The translations under genes were made by a program, and so were the position numbers. Shown in pieces: positions 33,091 to 42,463 of a DNA stretch of 64,000 bases. The first letter of the stretch is position 1; each line of letters starts with the position of its first letter. This DNA comes from Pseudomonadota bacterium (GTDB lineage: Bacteria > Myxococcota_A > Polyangia > Polyangiales > Polyangiaceae): the NCBI GenBank assembly GCA_023398955.1, contig JAEWRL010000147.1:1-64000 (forward strand), read 5' to 3'. The notes beneath the pieces are model-generated. The model searched no databases and had not been told where the DNA came from. It saw only the letters and a list, made by a program, of their open reading frames with translations.

Positions 33091-34362
33091 TCAACGTATT
33101 CGAACGACGTACCAGTGCTTCTTGCCACGACGGACAAGAGCGATGTCTCCGTGAAGCAGCCAGTCCGCACGTATACGGTCACCGACGGACACCCTCCGAC
33201 CATTGACAGTGAAGGCGCCCGCAGTGAGCAGGTCGCGCGCTTCCCGCTTACTCTTTGCAGCCCCCGCTTCCGCGAAGAAGTCGACGCTCGCCATCCCCTC
33301 CCCTTCGAGAAGTGATCGTGAAAGCTCGCTGGAAGGTGCACTGCTGAATACTTCGTCCAGCACGTCCCGCGACAGACCGCGGACATCACCCGAGAAGAGG
33401 GCGGCCGTGGCAGCCTCCGCTTCGACGAGACCCGCTTCCCCGAACACGAGCATCGTCATGTGGCTGGCAAGGGCCTGGTGGGCGCGGCGACTCCCCGGAT
33501 CGGCGAGGTGGGCAGCCTCGAGCGCCTCGATGGTGGCGCGGTCGAGGAGCGTGAAGACACGGAGGTAGCGAGGAACGTCAGCGTCCAGCGTGTTCATCCA
33601 AAACTGATAGAAGGCATACGGCGAGGTCCGATCACGGGTGAGCCAAACCGCACCGCTCTCGGACTTTCCGAACTTCCCGCCGTCCGCCTTCGTGACGAGC
33701 GGCGCAGTCAGCCCGAACGCCTCGCCGCGCGACGTGCGGCGAATGAGGTCAATCCCTGCGACGATGTTGCCCCACTGATCGGAGCCAGCGACCTGCACCG
33801 TCACCCCGCGTTGCTCGAACAGATACTGGAAATCGTATGCCTGCAGCAGCATGTAGCTGAACTCGGTATAGCTGATGCCCTGCTCGCGGTTGTTCAGGCG
33901 CTCGCGAACGGAGTCCTTCTGGATCATCATGTTGACCGAGAAGTGCTTCCCGACGTCTCGCAGCACCTGCAAAAAGCCGAGTCTTCCCAGCCATTCCACG
34001 TTGTTGACGATCGAGGCCGCGTTCGCTCCGCCGAACGACAACAGCCCCTCGAAGATGGGGCGCTGGCCCTCGACATTGGCCCGCACTTGGTCGTCGGACA
34101 GCACGGGCCGCTCCGCGCTCTTGCCGGACGGATCGCCGATGAGGCCGGTGCCCCCACCCATCAGCACCACCGGGCGATGTCCAGCACGCTGGAAGCGAGC
34201 CAGAAGCAGAAGGGCGACAAGATTGCCCACTGTCAACGAGGGAGCAGTTGGATCGAAGCCGCAATAGACGACGCGAGGCGACGCCAAGTGCTCTCGCAGC
34301 TGGATTTCGTCCGTTTGTTGGTGAATGAGGCCGCGCCAACGCAGGTCTTCGAGCAGGTCCAT
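33091..34362 (-). CDS. tyrS: Tyrosine--tRNA ligase
   Basis: Charges tRNA-Tyr. The 423-residue protein has the class I signatures: a HIGH-like motif in the TAPSLTVGNL region, GGGTGLIGDPSGK, and a KMSKS equivalent in KFGKSESG. The Tyr-binding residues in YTEFSYMLLQAYDF and QVAGSDQWGN are as in the bacterial TyrS family. The C-terminal S4 RNA-binding domain (about 355-420) includes KREARDLLTAGAFTVNGRRV. Converges with the Smr gene. Confidence 0.97.
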   Translation of the reverse strand: MDLLEDLRWRGLIHQQTDEIQLREHLASPRVVYCGFDPTAPSLTVGNLVALLLLARFQRAGHRPVVLMGGGTGLIGDPSGKSAERPVLSDDQVRANVEGQRPIFEGLLSFGGANAASIVNNVEWLGRLGFLQVLRDVGKHFSVNMMIQKDSVRERLNNREQGISYTEFSYMLLQAYDFQYLFEQRGVTVQVAGSDQWGNIVAGIDLIRRTSRGEAFGLTAPLVTKADGGKFGKSESGAVWLTRDRTSPYAFYQFWMNTLDADVPRYLRVFTLLDRATIEALEAAHLADPGSRRAHQALASHMTMLVFGEAGLVEAEAATAALFSGDVRGLSRDVLDEVFSSAPSSELSRSLLEGEGMASVDFFAEAGAAKSKREARDLLTAGAFTVNGRRVSVGDRIRADWLLHGDIALVRRGKKHWYVVRIR

Positions 34363-34563
34363 GAACAGAGCTCCATACCATGAGGCGGCGCCTCACTCCA
34401 GGGGACCCGCCCGCACCACACCCGTGATCGGACGTCCCCGACGCGAGCTTGGCGAGCCGAGGCCGTGAGAGGTTTCGGGTGAGGGTCCGGTGGCGGATTC
34501 GGTTGCCTTGATGCCCTCGGTGCTCGCCCGCATCCCGAGGATTCGCGCTCGATCCGCCCCAAC

Positions 34564-36750
34564 TCAGCTGACAGCGCTGCGGTGCAAGTCCCAGTGTCCC
34601 TCGATGATCTGGACGATCTCCGCGGGACTCTTCGCAGCAAGGAGCTGCCCCCGCGCATGCTGACTGGTCACGAGGTGAGCAATGTCGGCGAGCGCAGCGA
34701 GGTGTCCCTCTGCATCGCCTTCAGGGCTCACGAGAAGGAAGACGAGACGCACCCGTTGAGCGTCGGGGGTCTTCAACTCGAGGCCCGCCGCGACCTGCGC
34801 CACTGCGCATAGGCGCCGCCCGATGTTGGGCCGGTACACATGGGGGATCGCCACGCCAGCGCCCATCACGCTCGGCGCCTCGCGCTCGCGCTCCAACAGA
34901 GCCTTCAGTGTAGCCTCGAGATCGAGACTCGGTTCGACACGCACCAGCCGTTCTACGAGGCGCCCGTAGAGCTCCGTGGGATTGGTCCCGGCGTACTGCT
35001 CGATCAGGTGGGGGCTGAGCGATTCCAGGAGGTGGTCGCTCAGCGCCTGCAGAACGAGCGCAGGGGCACCCGCTGGGCGACGCACGCCGCCGTCGTGACC
35101 GCCCTCCAGGACAAGATCCCCATTGCGCCACCACCCGAGGACACGCGTCTTGGAACTGGGAACCCCTCGGACCAGCGCGAGCCCTTCATCGCCATGCTCC
35201 AACTTGAAGGAGACGGCCTCGGGGCCTTCGAGGCCCGGCCACACTATCTGGCCGCCATCGGCCTCGGCATCATCCACCCCTAGGTCCATGCGGTACACTT
35301 GGTCGCGTCCGAGCACATCTCCCCAGCGGGAGCAGACACGAGCGTTCAGGTCGTCGCTGGGACTCATGGCAACCAAACACTTGATCCCGGGGTAGCGCTC
35401 GAGGAGCTTGGTGTCGCGGGCGTCGGCAAGGACCGCGGCACAGCCTTCGGCGAGAGCACCGCGGACGTTGCCCGGGTTGTTGTCGACGAGCACGACCGGA
35501 TCCTTGACGCGTGGAGCGATGAGCTTCGCGAGCTGGCGGGCGAAGGTGTGTGCACCAACGAGTACCCACCCCGTGGGAGACGGACGACTGAGCCGCAGCC
35601 AGCGAGCGAGCGGCTTGGCCGTAAGGCCCTGAAGCAGCACCGTCGCGATGATGACGGAGTACGCGAAGGTCTCGGCGAAACGAGGCCGATCCGTCGCGCC
35701 AATCTCCTCTAGGCGGAGCGAGATCAGCGAAGCCATCGAAGCGGCGACGATCCCGCGCGGGGCGATCCATGACAGGAACAGGCGCTCGCGCCAGGTGAAG
35801 CCCAGCCCCCATGAACACAAGCCGATGCTCGCCGGACGCACGACGAGCATCATCGCCGCGACGGCGAGCGCTCCACCCACTCCGAAGCGCGTGAACTGCG
35901 CCACTTCCAAGCGAGCCGCTAGGAGAATGAACAGCGACCCGATCAGCAGATCAGCAATCTCGGCCTTGAACTCCTTCAGCTGCACCAGCCCGGAAACTCG
36001 TCGAATCCCCAGCACGAAACCGGCACAAGTCACGGCGAGCAGCCCGGCCTCCGACCGGACCAGCTCGGCAGCGCCGTAGACCACCAGTACGGAGGTGAGT
36101 ACGAAGACGTTGCGAATGTCCCTAGGCAGCCAGTGACGATGAATGAGGACCGCCAGCCCAAGCCCTGCCGGGACCCCAACGACCACGCCTGCCAAGAGGC
36201 GGATTCCTAGGTCTACGAACGCGATGATGCCGTGCCCCTCACCCAACCACTCGAAGCACAGCAGCGCGATGAAAACACCTATGGGATCGATGAGAACACC
36301 CTCCCAATGCAGCACCGCGTGCAGCTTCTTCTGGAGCTGGAGGCGCTTCAGCAGAGGCGCGATGACCGTCGGTCCGGTGACAGTAGTGAGGCTGGCGGCA
36401 ATGAACGCCTCGGTCAGACGAAGACCCGCGAGCCAATGGATGGCGGCTGTTCCCCCGAGGAGAGTGACCAACAATCCCAGCGAGAGGAGACGCCGGATCA
36501 TCTTCGGCGCTGCTCGGTATCCAGAGAGGTCTAACGCGAGCCCTCCCTCGAAGAGGATCAAACCGACGGCGAGCGCCACGATCACCCGCAGCCCGGCCCC
36601 GAGTGCATCCGGTCTCACCAGCCCGACCCCGGCAGGCCCTAGGAGGGCGCCAGCGATCAGAAGAAAGACGATAGCCGGCAGCTGCAGCCGACGCGACACC
36701 GCAATGATCACGACCCCAGACCACGCCGCCAGGGCACTCGTGGTGAGCAT
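34564..36750 (-). CDS. Cation:proton antiporter fused to NAD-binding-like and PTS-EIIA-like domains
   Basis: Inner-membrane transporter of 728 residues. The first 390 residues are a CPA-type Na+/H+ or K+/H+ exchanger with about 12 helices (GLILFEGGLALDL, LTTVTGPTVIAPLL, WEGVLIDPIGVF). Residues about 395-510 resemble a TrkA-N/RCK module (GWVLVGAHTFARQLAKLI, VLVDNNPGNVRGA). The last 150 or so look like an EIIA-Fru domain with the phospho-accepting-type His in VAIPHVY and VFLLVSPEGDAEGHL. The combination suggests that transport is gated by nucleotide binding and by a phosphotransferase-like signal; that is inference. ATG at 36750 chosen; in-frame starts upstream to 36840 exist. Confidence 0.9.
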   Translation of the reverse strand: MLTTSALAAWSGVVIIAVSRRLQLPAIVFLLIAGALLGPAGVGLVRPDALGAGLRVIVALAVGLILFEGGLALDLSGYRAAPKMIRRLLSLGLLVTLLGGTAAIHWLAGLRLTEAFIAASLTTVTGPTVIAPLLKRLQLQKKLHAVLHWEGVLIDPIGVFIALLCFEWLGEGHGIIAFVDLGIRLLAGVVVGVPAGLGLAVLIHRHWLPRDIRNVFVLTSVLVVYGAAELVRSEAGLLAVTCAGFVLGIRRVSGLVQLKEFKAEIADLLIGSLFILLAARLEVAQFTRFGVGGALAVAAMMLVVRPASIGLCSWGLGFTWRERLFLSWIAPRGIVAASMASLISLRLEEIGATDRPRFAETFAYSVIIATVLLQGLTAKPLARWLRLSRPSPTGWVLVGAHTFARQLAKLIAPRVKDPVVLVDNNPGNVRGALAEGCAAVLADARDTKLLERYPGIKCLVAMSPSDDLNARVCSRWGDVLGRDQVYRMDLGVDDAEADGGQIVWPGLEGPEAVSFKLEHGDEGLALVRGVPSSKTRVLGWWRNGDLVLEGGHDGGVRRPAGAPALVLQALSDHLLESLSPHLIEQYAGTNPTELYGRLVERLVRVEPSLDLEATLKALLEREREAPSVMGAGVAIPHVYRPNIGRRLCAVAQVAAGLELKTPDAQRVRLVFLLVSPEGDAEGHLAALADIAHLVTSQHARGQLLAAKSPAEIVQIIEGHWDLHRSAVS

Positions 36751-36938
36751 GGCTAGCGGTTGATCGTGCGGCACCTCCAAGTCCGGAGCATGGATTCTGC
36801 TGGAGGCAGACGTCAAGCGCCGGACGTGTCTCCCACCCAATCCGGCTCATGGGCGCGCCGAGGGTGGCCGCGGGGGTCGCTCGTAAGTGGGGGGCGCGCG
36901 GCATTGCGGCACCGTGCAGCTCGAGTAACGTGGCACCG

Positions 36939-37520
36939 TCACCTCCGCCTTAGATGTACCAAGAGCGCCGTGAGCGGCGCCCGGTACAGGAGCAGTGCAA
37001 GGATGACGAACGGTGCTTCCCAAGCGAGACCCGGCAGGAGCGTCATGAGCTGCCGCAGGGGCGCGTCCCATCCCTCAGGGTTATTCGCGAGGGGCACGAT
37101 GTTGAACGGGTGCAGAAAGCCTTCATGCAGCGGCCACAGCCATGCAATGCCCATCCCGTTGGAGGGGTTGTTGTCCATGATGGCGTCGACGACTAGATGA
37201 AGGCTGCCGGCAACCAGCGCCCCGAGGAGCGCGCGCACGGACGCGGACGCGCTGGTGAACCATGGCACCCGGGCGCCGCCTTGCGTTCGGTGCACGACGA
37301 GAGTCCCAGCGGCAACAACCAGGGCGACGGCTGCGACGAAGAACACGTTATGCGTGACGACACGGTGAAGCGCGTTGAAGCTCCCGAACGGCATCAGCAC
37401 GATGTCCATATCGGGCGCGACTGCACCAATGGCGATAGCCGTGCTCGGCACGGCCCAGCGTCGAAGTGCGATGCGGTCACAGACCACGAGGGACACGGCA
37501 AGGTGGCCAATCGGCGTCAC
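36939..37520 (-). CDS. YdjM-type membrane-bound putative metal-dependent hydrolase
   Basis: Inner-membrane protein of 193 residues in the LexA-regulated/YdjM (DUF457) group. It has about four membrane helices and the conserved histidine/aspartate residues expected for a metal site: GHLAVSL, APDMDIVL, HRVVTHN and SLHLVVDAIMD. GTG start. The substrate is unknown. It lies downstream of a convergent gap and reads away from the antiporter on the same strand. Confidence 0.8.
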   Translation of the reverse strand: MTPIGHLAVSLVVCDRIALRRWAVPSTAIAIGAVAPDMDIVLMPFGSFNALHRVVTHNVFFVAAVALVVAAGTLVVHRTQGGARVPWFTSASASVRALLGALVAGSLHLVVDAIMDNNPSNGMGIAWLWPLHEGFLHPFNIVPLANNPEGWDAPLRQLMTLLPGLAWEAPFVILALLLYRAPLTALLVHLRRR

Positions 37521-37631
37521 CCGCGAAGCATAGCGCTGACCTCAGCGCCGCGAAGACCTGGCAACGGAGCGTTGCCCCCACGCTGGCATTGACTTCGCAG
37601 CGCGACCGTGCGAGCGGATCGCACACAAGCG

Positions 37632-38225
37632 ATGCCGGACTACCCCCTTCGCGCCGCGGCTGCCTTCCTACTCATGGCGGCGAGCTGTGCTTCCAACCCA
37701 CCGCCTGCGCACCATACCAGCTCCATCCAGGCGTCCGCGACGGAGAGCCCTCAGGCTGGAACCATGGGCCACGGTCCTGCCGACTCCCCCTCAGCACCTG
37801 CCTCCTCGGGCAGCGCCGCCACGGCGACGAGGCTGGTCATCGCGCCGCTACGCTTGGTCACCCACTCGGGGGAGGCGATTCAGCTTACGGCAAACGGCAG
37901 CGTCTTGGGCCACTCACGCGGCAAGACCCGTTTCATGGGGATGCTGACGCCAGCGGGCGAATTCGTCGCCCCCTCAGGCGAGCTCCTCCTCGCACTTCGA
38001 GATGACGGCGTAGTCATGCGCGGCGACGGGGTGAAGCTCCCCGTCAGGCTCCTGAGCGACGGGACGGCCGCATCCGGAACGCAAAGACTATTCTTTAATG
38101 ATAGCAACGAGATAGAAACGTCGGAGCGGGACGCGCCACCGGTACGTAGTGAAGGCGTCACGAAAACATCTCGCCCTGCGGCAATGTTTCTGTTGATACT
38201 GGCTGCGTTTTCCACGGGTCGCTGA
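37632..38225 (+). CDS. Putative lipoprotein
   Basis: Predicted 197-residue lipoprotein with leader and lipobox (AASC), a Ser/Pro/Ala linker and a compact beta-rich central domain (LRLVTHSGEAIQLTANGSVLG, TRFMGMLTPAGEFVAP). The last 15 residues are hydrophobic (AAMFLLILAAFS). No domain recognised. The ATG at 37632 starts the leader; one at 37608 is in frame. Confidence 0.6.
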   Translation: MPDYPLRAAAAFLLMAASCASNPPPAHHTSSIQASATESPQAGTMGHGPADSPSAPASSGSAATATRLVIAPLRLVTHSGEAIQLTANGSVLGHSRGKTRFMGMLTPAGEFVAPSGELLLALRDDGVVMRGDGVKLPVRLLSDGTAASGTQRLFFNDSNEIETSERDAPPVRSEGVTKTSRPAAMFLLILAAFSTGR

Positions 38226-38408
38226 GCCGCGGAGAACGACAAACGCAGGCGTCGCCGAATGGGGTTCTCGAAAACTATCACGGAGTCTTCGCAGAATTTG
38301 AGCGTTCACGCGCTCGACAAGCGACCCCACAAGGCCTCGCCTCATCACCAGAGGGTCCCGTCCGCGACTGTCGCGAGGCGGTGCCATGCCTAAGGGAGAT
38401 TACTGAAC

Positions 38409-39029
38409 ATGCGCCGAATTTCCGCAATGATTGCAATGGGACTGCTGCTAGCTACTGGCTCCGCCTTCGCTCAAGACGAAGAGGAAGGCATGGAGGAGGT
38501 AGCCGCGGAGGACGAGATGACCGACGAGGGGGCCGCAGAGGAGGCCATGGAGGAGGTCGATGAGCCAGAGGATACAGGAGAACAGGTCGAAGCGAGTCTG
38601 GGGGTGCGTCCCGTGGCCGGTTATGGCCCGGCGGGTTGTGGTCTCGGATCCATGATCTTCGAGCCCGATTCGGGGTTCACTCAGATCTTCGCCGCGACCA
38701 CCAATGGGACATCCGGCACGCAGACCTTCGGCATCACCAGCGGCACGAGCAACTGCGATGACGCGAGCGGCGGTGCGGAAAGCGCGAAGGCCTTCGTGCA
38801 AACGAACCGCGCCGCGCTGGCCAAGGACATGGCTCGCGGCCACGGCGAGACAATCTCGAGCCTTTCGGCGCTGGCGGGCTGCGGCGATAGCGCGGCCGTC
38901 GGAAGCACGCTGCAGGGCAGCTTCGACCGGGTCTTCCCGAGCGCTGAGGTCACCGACGAAGAAGTGAGCGCTTCGGTGATTCATGTGCTGAAGAGCACTG
39001 AGAATCTGCGTTGCGGCGATCTCGCCTGA
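38409..39029 (+). CDS. DUF3015 family exported protein with acidic N-terminal insert
   Basis: Periplasmic protein of 206 residues. The signal peptide ends SAFA and is followed by about 40 residues of Glu/Asp/Met-rich sequence, then the DUF3015 domain (YGPAGCGLGSMIFEP, TTNGTSGTQTFGITSGTSNC). The DUF has conserved cysteines and no known function. The 3' end overlaps the 3' end of the opposing hydrolase gene by 80 bp. The acidic insert is unusual and may bind cations; that is inference. Confidence 0.82.
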   Translation: MRRISAMIAMGLLLATGSAFAQDEEEGMEEVAAEDEMTDEGAAEEAMEEVDEPEDTGEQVEASLGVRPVAGYGPAGCGLGSMIFEPDSGFTQIFAATTNGTSGTQTFGITSGTSNCDDASGGAESAKAFVQTNRAALAKDMARGHGETISSLSALAGCGDSAAVGSTLQGSFDRVFPSAEVTDEEVSASVIHVLKSTENLRCGDLA

Positions 39030-40071
39030 GAGCGGGCGACCTGAAGCTTTCTCGGGGTGCACGCGCCGCTGGAACCCTACCCGGCGGCGTGCCCCCGGGC
39101 TCCGGATGAGGTCCCCCAACGGCGGTGCTGCGGCTCCAGCGCGTCGATTGGACCTGGAACCACGCCAACAGGCGGTCGCGCACCGAAGGCTCATCCAGAA
39201 CGTTCAGGTGTCCAGCCCCTGGAACGATCCAGAGCTCCCGCGGGGCGCGAGCAAGATCGTGCACGACTTGACCGAAGCGCGGGGGTACCACCTGGTCGCG
39301 GTCACCGTGCACTACCAGCACCGGCACCGGTGAGATGTGTCGGAGCGCAGGGGCGGGATCGTGAGCGTCCGAAACGCAGGTGTAGGCCACCCCGGTGAAG
39401 GGAAAGAGAAGAGGGTGCCGCCAGGTGATGCTCGCAGCGACCTCGGGATAGGAGTGAAACGTGCCCTCGAGAACGAGCCCCGCGACAGCGGACTTCTCAT
39501 GCTCACCAAGCTCGACGAAGGCGTCTGCGAGCACCGCCCCGCCGAGGCTTTGGCCGTAGAGAAACACTGGACGCCTGCCTGCCTCGTTGGCGATCGCCCA
39601 TCGCATGGCAGCCAGAGCATCGCGCTGAAGACCCGAGGCGCTCGGCTCGCCCGCGGAGCGACCATAACCTCGGTAGTCAAACGCCAGGAAGTCCCAACCG
39701 TAGAGCGTGACCCAGGCGAGGGAGAGGAAATGGCTCGTCAGATTGCCCGCATTGCCGTGAAACTGCACCAGCGTACCTCGTTTCCGTTGGCCAGCGGCGG
39801 CTGGGAAGTACCAACCATGCAGCAGGAGCCCATCACTCGTGCGAAGCCGAACGTCCTCGTGGGCCACGTAGGGCTCGCCCAAAACGGCTCGCGACGGGTG
39901 ATAGAAGAGCCAGGTGCAGCCACCCGCGCCCGAGAGGAGCACACTCATCACGAAGACCCCTCGAAGAACAACAGAAATGGGTCCGAGCAGACGACGGCCT
40001 TCAAGCTCATTGCCCAGCGCTCGCCCCGTCAGGCGCCGGGCAACAAGCGACCGAGAATTGCGCTCGCTCAT
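38950..40071 (-). CDS. Alpha/beta hydrolase, membrane-anchored
   Basis: Serine hydrolase of 373 residues with the alpha/beta fold. Seen: HGNAGN oxyanion region, the nucleophile elbow GQSLGG, an Asp in VVHGDRDQVVP and His in GAGHLNVL. It matches the family of myxobacterial/BEM46-like hydrolases. The N-terminus has a hydrophobic segment ending in GGC and may be a membrane anchor or lipoprotein. The ATG at 40071 follows the TAA of the upstream DUF4105 gene without a gap, so coupling supports this long start. The C-terminal 55 residues overlap the opposite DUF3015 gene and are low-complexity. Confidence 0.85.
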   Translation of the reverse strand: MSERNSRSLVARRLTGRALGNELEGRRLLGPISVVLRGVFVMSVLLSGAGGCTWLFYHPSRAVLGEPYVAHEDVRLRTSDGLLLHGWYFPAAAGQRKRGTLVQFHGNAGNLTSHFLSLAWVTLYGWDFLAFDYRGYGRSAGEPSASGLQRDALAAMRWAIANEAGRRPVFLYGQSLGGAVLADAFVELGEHEKSAVAGLVLEGTFHSYPEVAASITWRHPLLFPFTGVAYTCVSDAHDPAPALRHISPVPVLVVHGDRDQVVPPRFGQVVHDLARAPRELWIVPGAGHLNVLDEPSVRDRLLAWFQVQSTRWSRSTAVGGPHPEPGGTPPGRVPAARAPRESFRSPALRRDRRNADSQCSSAHESPKRSLLRR

Positions 40072-42099
40072 TTAGAAGTAGAGGTAGGAGATGACCTGGG
40101 CTCCCCGGTAGCGTGGCTCCAGAGCCCCTTCGACGCCGAGCGCCATGTTCCTACGATAACCCCACCTCAGCGAGCCCTTGGCCTCCCACGTGCTCACGGG
40201 CCGTTGGTGAGGTAGCCAGCTCCAGCGTCCCAGCGTCAGCAGAGTCAAGCTCGGGGAGGCGCTGAGCCGCACCCCACCCCACGGACCCACGGCGCCGCGA
40301 CCGAAGCCGAGGAGACCTCCATCGACCGGGACCCCGGCGCGCGCTTCCGCGAGCAAGAACACGGTCAAGGTTTCCGGTAGTAGATCGGCGGCAACGCCTC
40401 CGCCCAGAGCACCAAACCCCATGAGGCATCCATCACACCCAGCGTCATGGACGCGCTCCGCGCCGACGTCTACGCGCCAAGAAAGCTGCCGAATGAACGA
40501 CGTCAACGGCGAAAGGCTAGTGATGCGTACAAGGGAGCCTTCCGTGAACTCCATGCGACCTCGCTCCGCATAGTAGCGCAGCTCTATCGGCATGAACTCG
40601 ATCGCGGCGCCCTCGGGATAGCCCACGGAAGGATCGCCGAGGTCGTGGAGAGCAGCCCGCCACGAGAGCTCGTGAAAGAAGCCGTGGGTCGGAGAATAGC
40701 CTGGTCCGAGCCCCAGCCGCGCCGAGTCGTGGCCCAGGAGTGGTTGCTGACGAAATGGCGGGGCAAACTCGGGCGGGACACTGACGACCCCGAGCTTGGC
40801 GCGCCGCCGCAAGAGCGAGAGCTGCAGCTCGACGCCGTCTGGATCGCGCTCCTCCAGATCGACGACGAGATCCCGCGCGTATTGGAAGTCAGCAAGATCG
40901 AGCGCCACATCCAGGACACGCGCCTGCCGTTCGACGGACCAAGCCCGCGGGAGAGCAGAATGGGGCTCCCTCATCAGCCCGACGAGAGCATGCTGCTCGT
41001 CGCCATCCAAGCTCCCGAGCCGCTGTCGAAACGCGGTGCGATTCGAGGGACGATAGCTGACCGAGTCGATGAGCCCTGGGTTGTACCGGAGTGCCTTCAC
41101 CGTATCCGCGGGGATGATGGGCCACCCGAGGTGCTCGAGGAGCGAAAGCTGGGACGAAGCCACCTCGAGAGCCCCGAGCACGTGGTAGGAACAGTTCTCA
41201 GTAGTATAATAGTACGCAAAGTAGGTACTGCCGAGCTCCCAGATATGGGCAACGACGCGGTCGACCTGCTCTTGCGTGAGCTTCAAGTCATACTCCCACA
41301 GGTCGCGCGACTCGAAGTCGTTGTACTCCCGCACCTTGACGTAGTACGGCATCTTGCTGAAGGTACCTGGAAACAGACCCGTCAGCCCCTTGAAAGCATA
41401 GAGGATGGGATTACTGGTATCGACGTTGGCAGCGAAATCGATCCCATAGTCGAGGAGCTCGCGGCCATCTCCTGGCTGCCGCGGTCCGTCTTTGCGAATC
41501 CGCAGGAATGTATGACCAAAAGCGGAGGCAGGATTATTGAGATAATAGGAGGAGAAGACGAGCGTGATACCTGCTGGCTGCAAGATCTCCAGAAACTCGC
41601 GATATCCTGGGCAGCTCACGGGAGGAAGACGCGCTTCGTCCATCCCGAGACGCGCCTTCAGCCAGTCGTAGCGCGCCGGGAAGCGACACCGTGGATGCAG
41701 CTCGCCGCGATGGGCGGCTCCTTCCGGGGGAACCCGCGCTGGAGGCGGCTGGAAGAAAGCCCGCAGGGTGGCAGTCAGCTCTGCCTGAGGATCCTCCCTG
41801 CCGCGCGAGGAGAGGAAGAACCCCTCACCGTCTGCCTCGCTGGTGTAGCCAGAGAACGTGTTCTTCCGCCAATGCCCGAGACGCAACCATAGAGTCGAGC
41901 GGGCCAGCCCCAAGGCTCTCGCTCGCGCCACCAGTTGCTCTTGGTAGCGAACGCTGGGACTCTGCTGGGGGAGCCCCAGCGCAACGCCGTTTGCGGGCGA
42001 GAGCGAAGGTTGGCGCGTCTCCGCACGAGCGCTCCCACTGCCCGTCCAATTGAACAACAGGACCCCTAGCAGCCAGTAGCCGCGCCGTCGCCGAATCAT
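40072..42099 (-). CDS. DUF4105 (Lnb_N-like) outer-membrane or periplasmic protein
   Basis: Exported protein of about 675 residues. Signal peptide with MIRRRRGYW start. The N-terminal half (about residues 40-380) is the DUF4105 domain with SSYYLNNPASAFGHTFLRI, EYNDFESRDLWEYDL and YYYTTENCSYHVLGALE; these conserved His, Cys, and Asn residues suggest a papain-like or acyltransferase active site. The C-terminal half is beta-rich and ends on Phe (SYLYF), as outer membrane proteins do. Named Lnb_N in Pfam because related proteins act in lipoprotein N-acylation; whether this one does is unknown. ATG at 42099 chosen over GTG at 42108. Confidence 0.82.
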   Translation of the reverse strand: MIRRRRGYWLLGVLLFNWTGSGSARAETRQPSLSPANGVALGLPQQSPSVRYQEQLVARARALGLARSTLWLRLGHWRKNTFSGYTSEADGEGFFLSSRGREDPQAELTATLRAFFQPPPARVPPEGAAHRGELHPRCRFPARYDWLKARLGMDEARLPPVSCPGYREFLEILQPAGITLVFSSYYLNNPASAFGHTFLRIRKDGPRQPGDGRELLDYGIDFAANVDTSNPILYAFKGLTGLFPGTFSKMPYYVKVREYNDFESRDLWEYDLKLTQEQVDRVVAHIWELGSTYFAYYYTTENCSYHVLGALEVASSQLSLLEHLGWPIIPADTVKALRYNPGLIDSVSYRPSNRTAFRQRLGSLDGDEQHALVGLMREPHSALPRAWSVERQARVLDVALDLADFQYARDLVVDLEERDPDGVELQLSLLRRRAKLGVVSVPPEFAPPFRQQPLLGHDSARLGLGPGYSPTHGFFHELSWRAALHDLGDPSVGYPEGAAIEFMPIELRYYAERGRMEFTEGSLVRITSLSPLTSFIRQLSWRVDVGAERVHDAGCDGCLMGFGALGGGVAADLLPETLTVFLLAEARAGVPVDGGLLGFGRGAVGPWGGVRLSASPSLTLLTLGRWSWLPHQRPVSTWEAKGSLRWGYRRNMALGVEGALEPRYRGAQVISYLYF

Positions 42100-42463
42100 T
42101 TCCCACACTGGGAGCCAGGCCTATTGGCGACCGTCAATCGAGTCAAGGTGTGTCCCTGACGACTCGGACGCTGGTGGCAATGACCGCCCAGGACGTTCCG
42201 GAGAACTACAGTCTGGGTGCCCGCCCGGTTAAGGCTAAGTCTAAACCAATGAGCGGCATACCCCCGACTGCTGGCCCCGATCCGGCCCGCCACCAGCGGG
42301 TCCAACTGGTCTTCGAGACGTGCCGGCCCTCCGAGCCCCCCTGGCGACTGGCTGGGGACGGCCGGGGCGTCGCGCGCAGGAGCGGAGGGGACTCAAGGCT
42401 CAGGCGCGCGCGGCCGTTCCTCTAGAAACCCAACGTGTCATCCGCGTGCACCGGAGTAGCACC
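42100..42463. other. Intergenic gap, no feature seen
   Basis: About 360 bp between the start of the DUF4105 gene and the start of the GGDEF gene, which are divergent. It should hold both promoters, but I recognise no operator, RNA or small gene. GGAG before the GGDEF ATG (42452) is a plausible ribosome binding site. Confidence 0.5.

Noticed and set aside
40447..41892. 481-codon open frame on the plus strand over the DUF4105 gene
   Set aside because: Antisense shadow; the minus-strand protein has clear DUF4105 motifs and a signal peptide.
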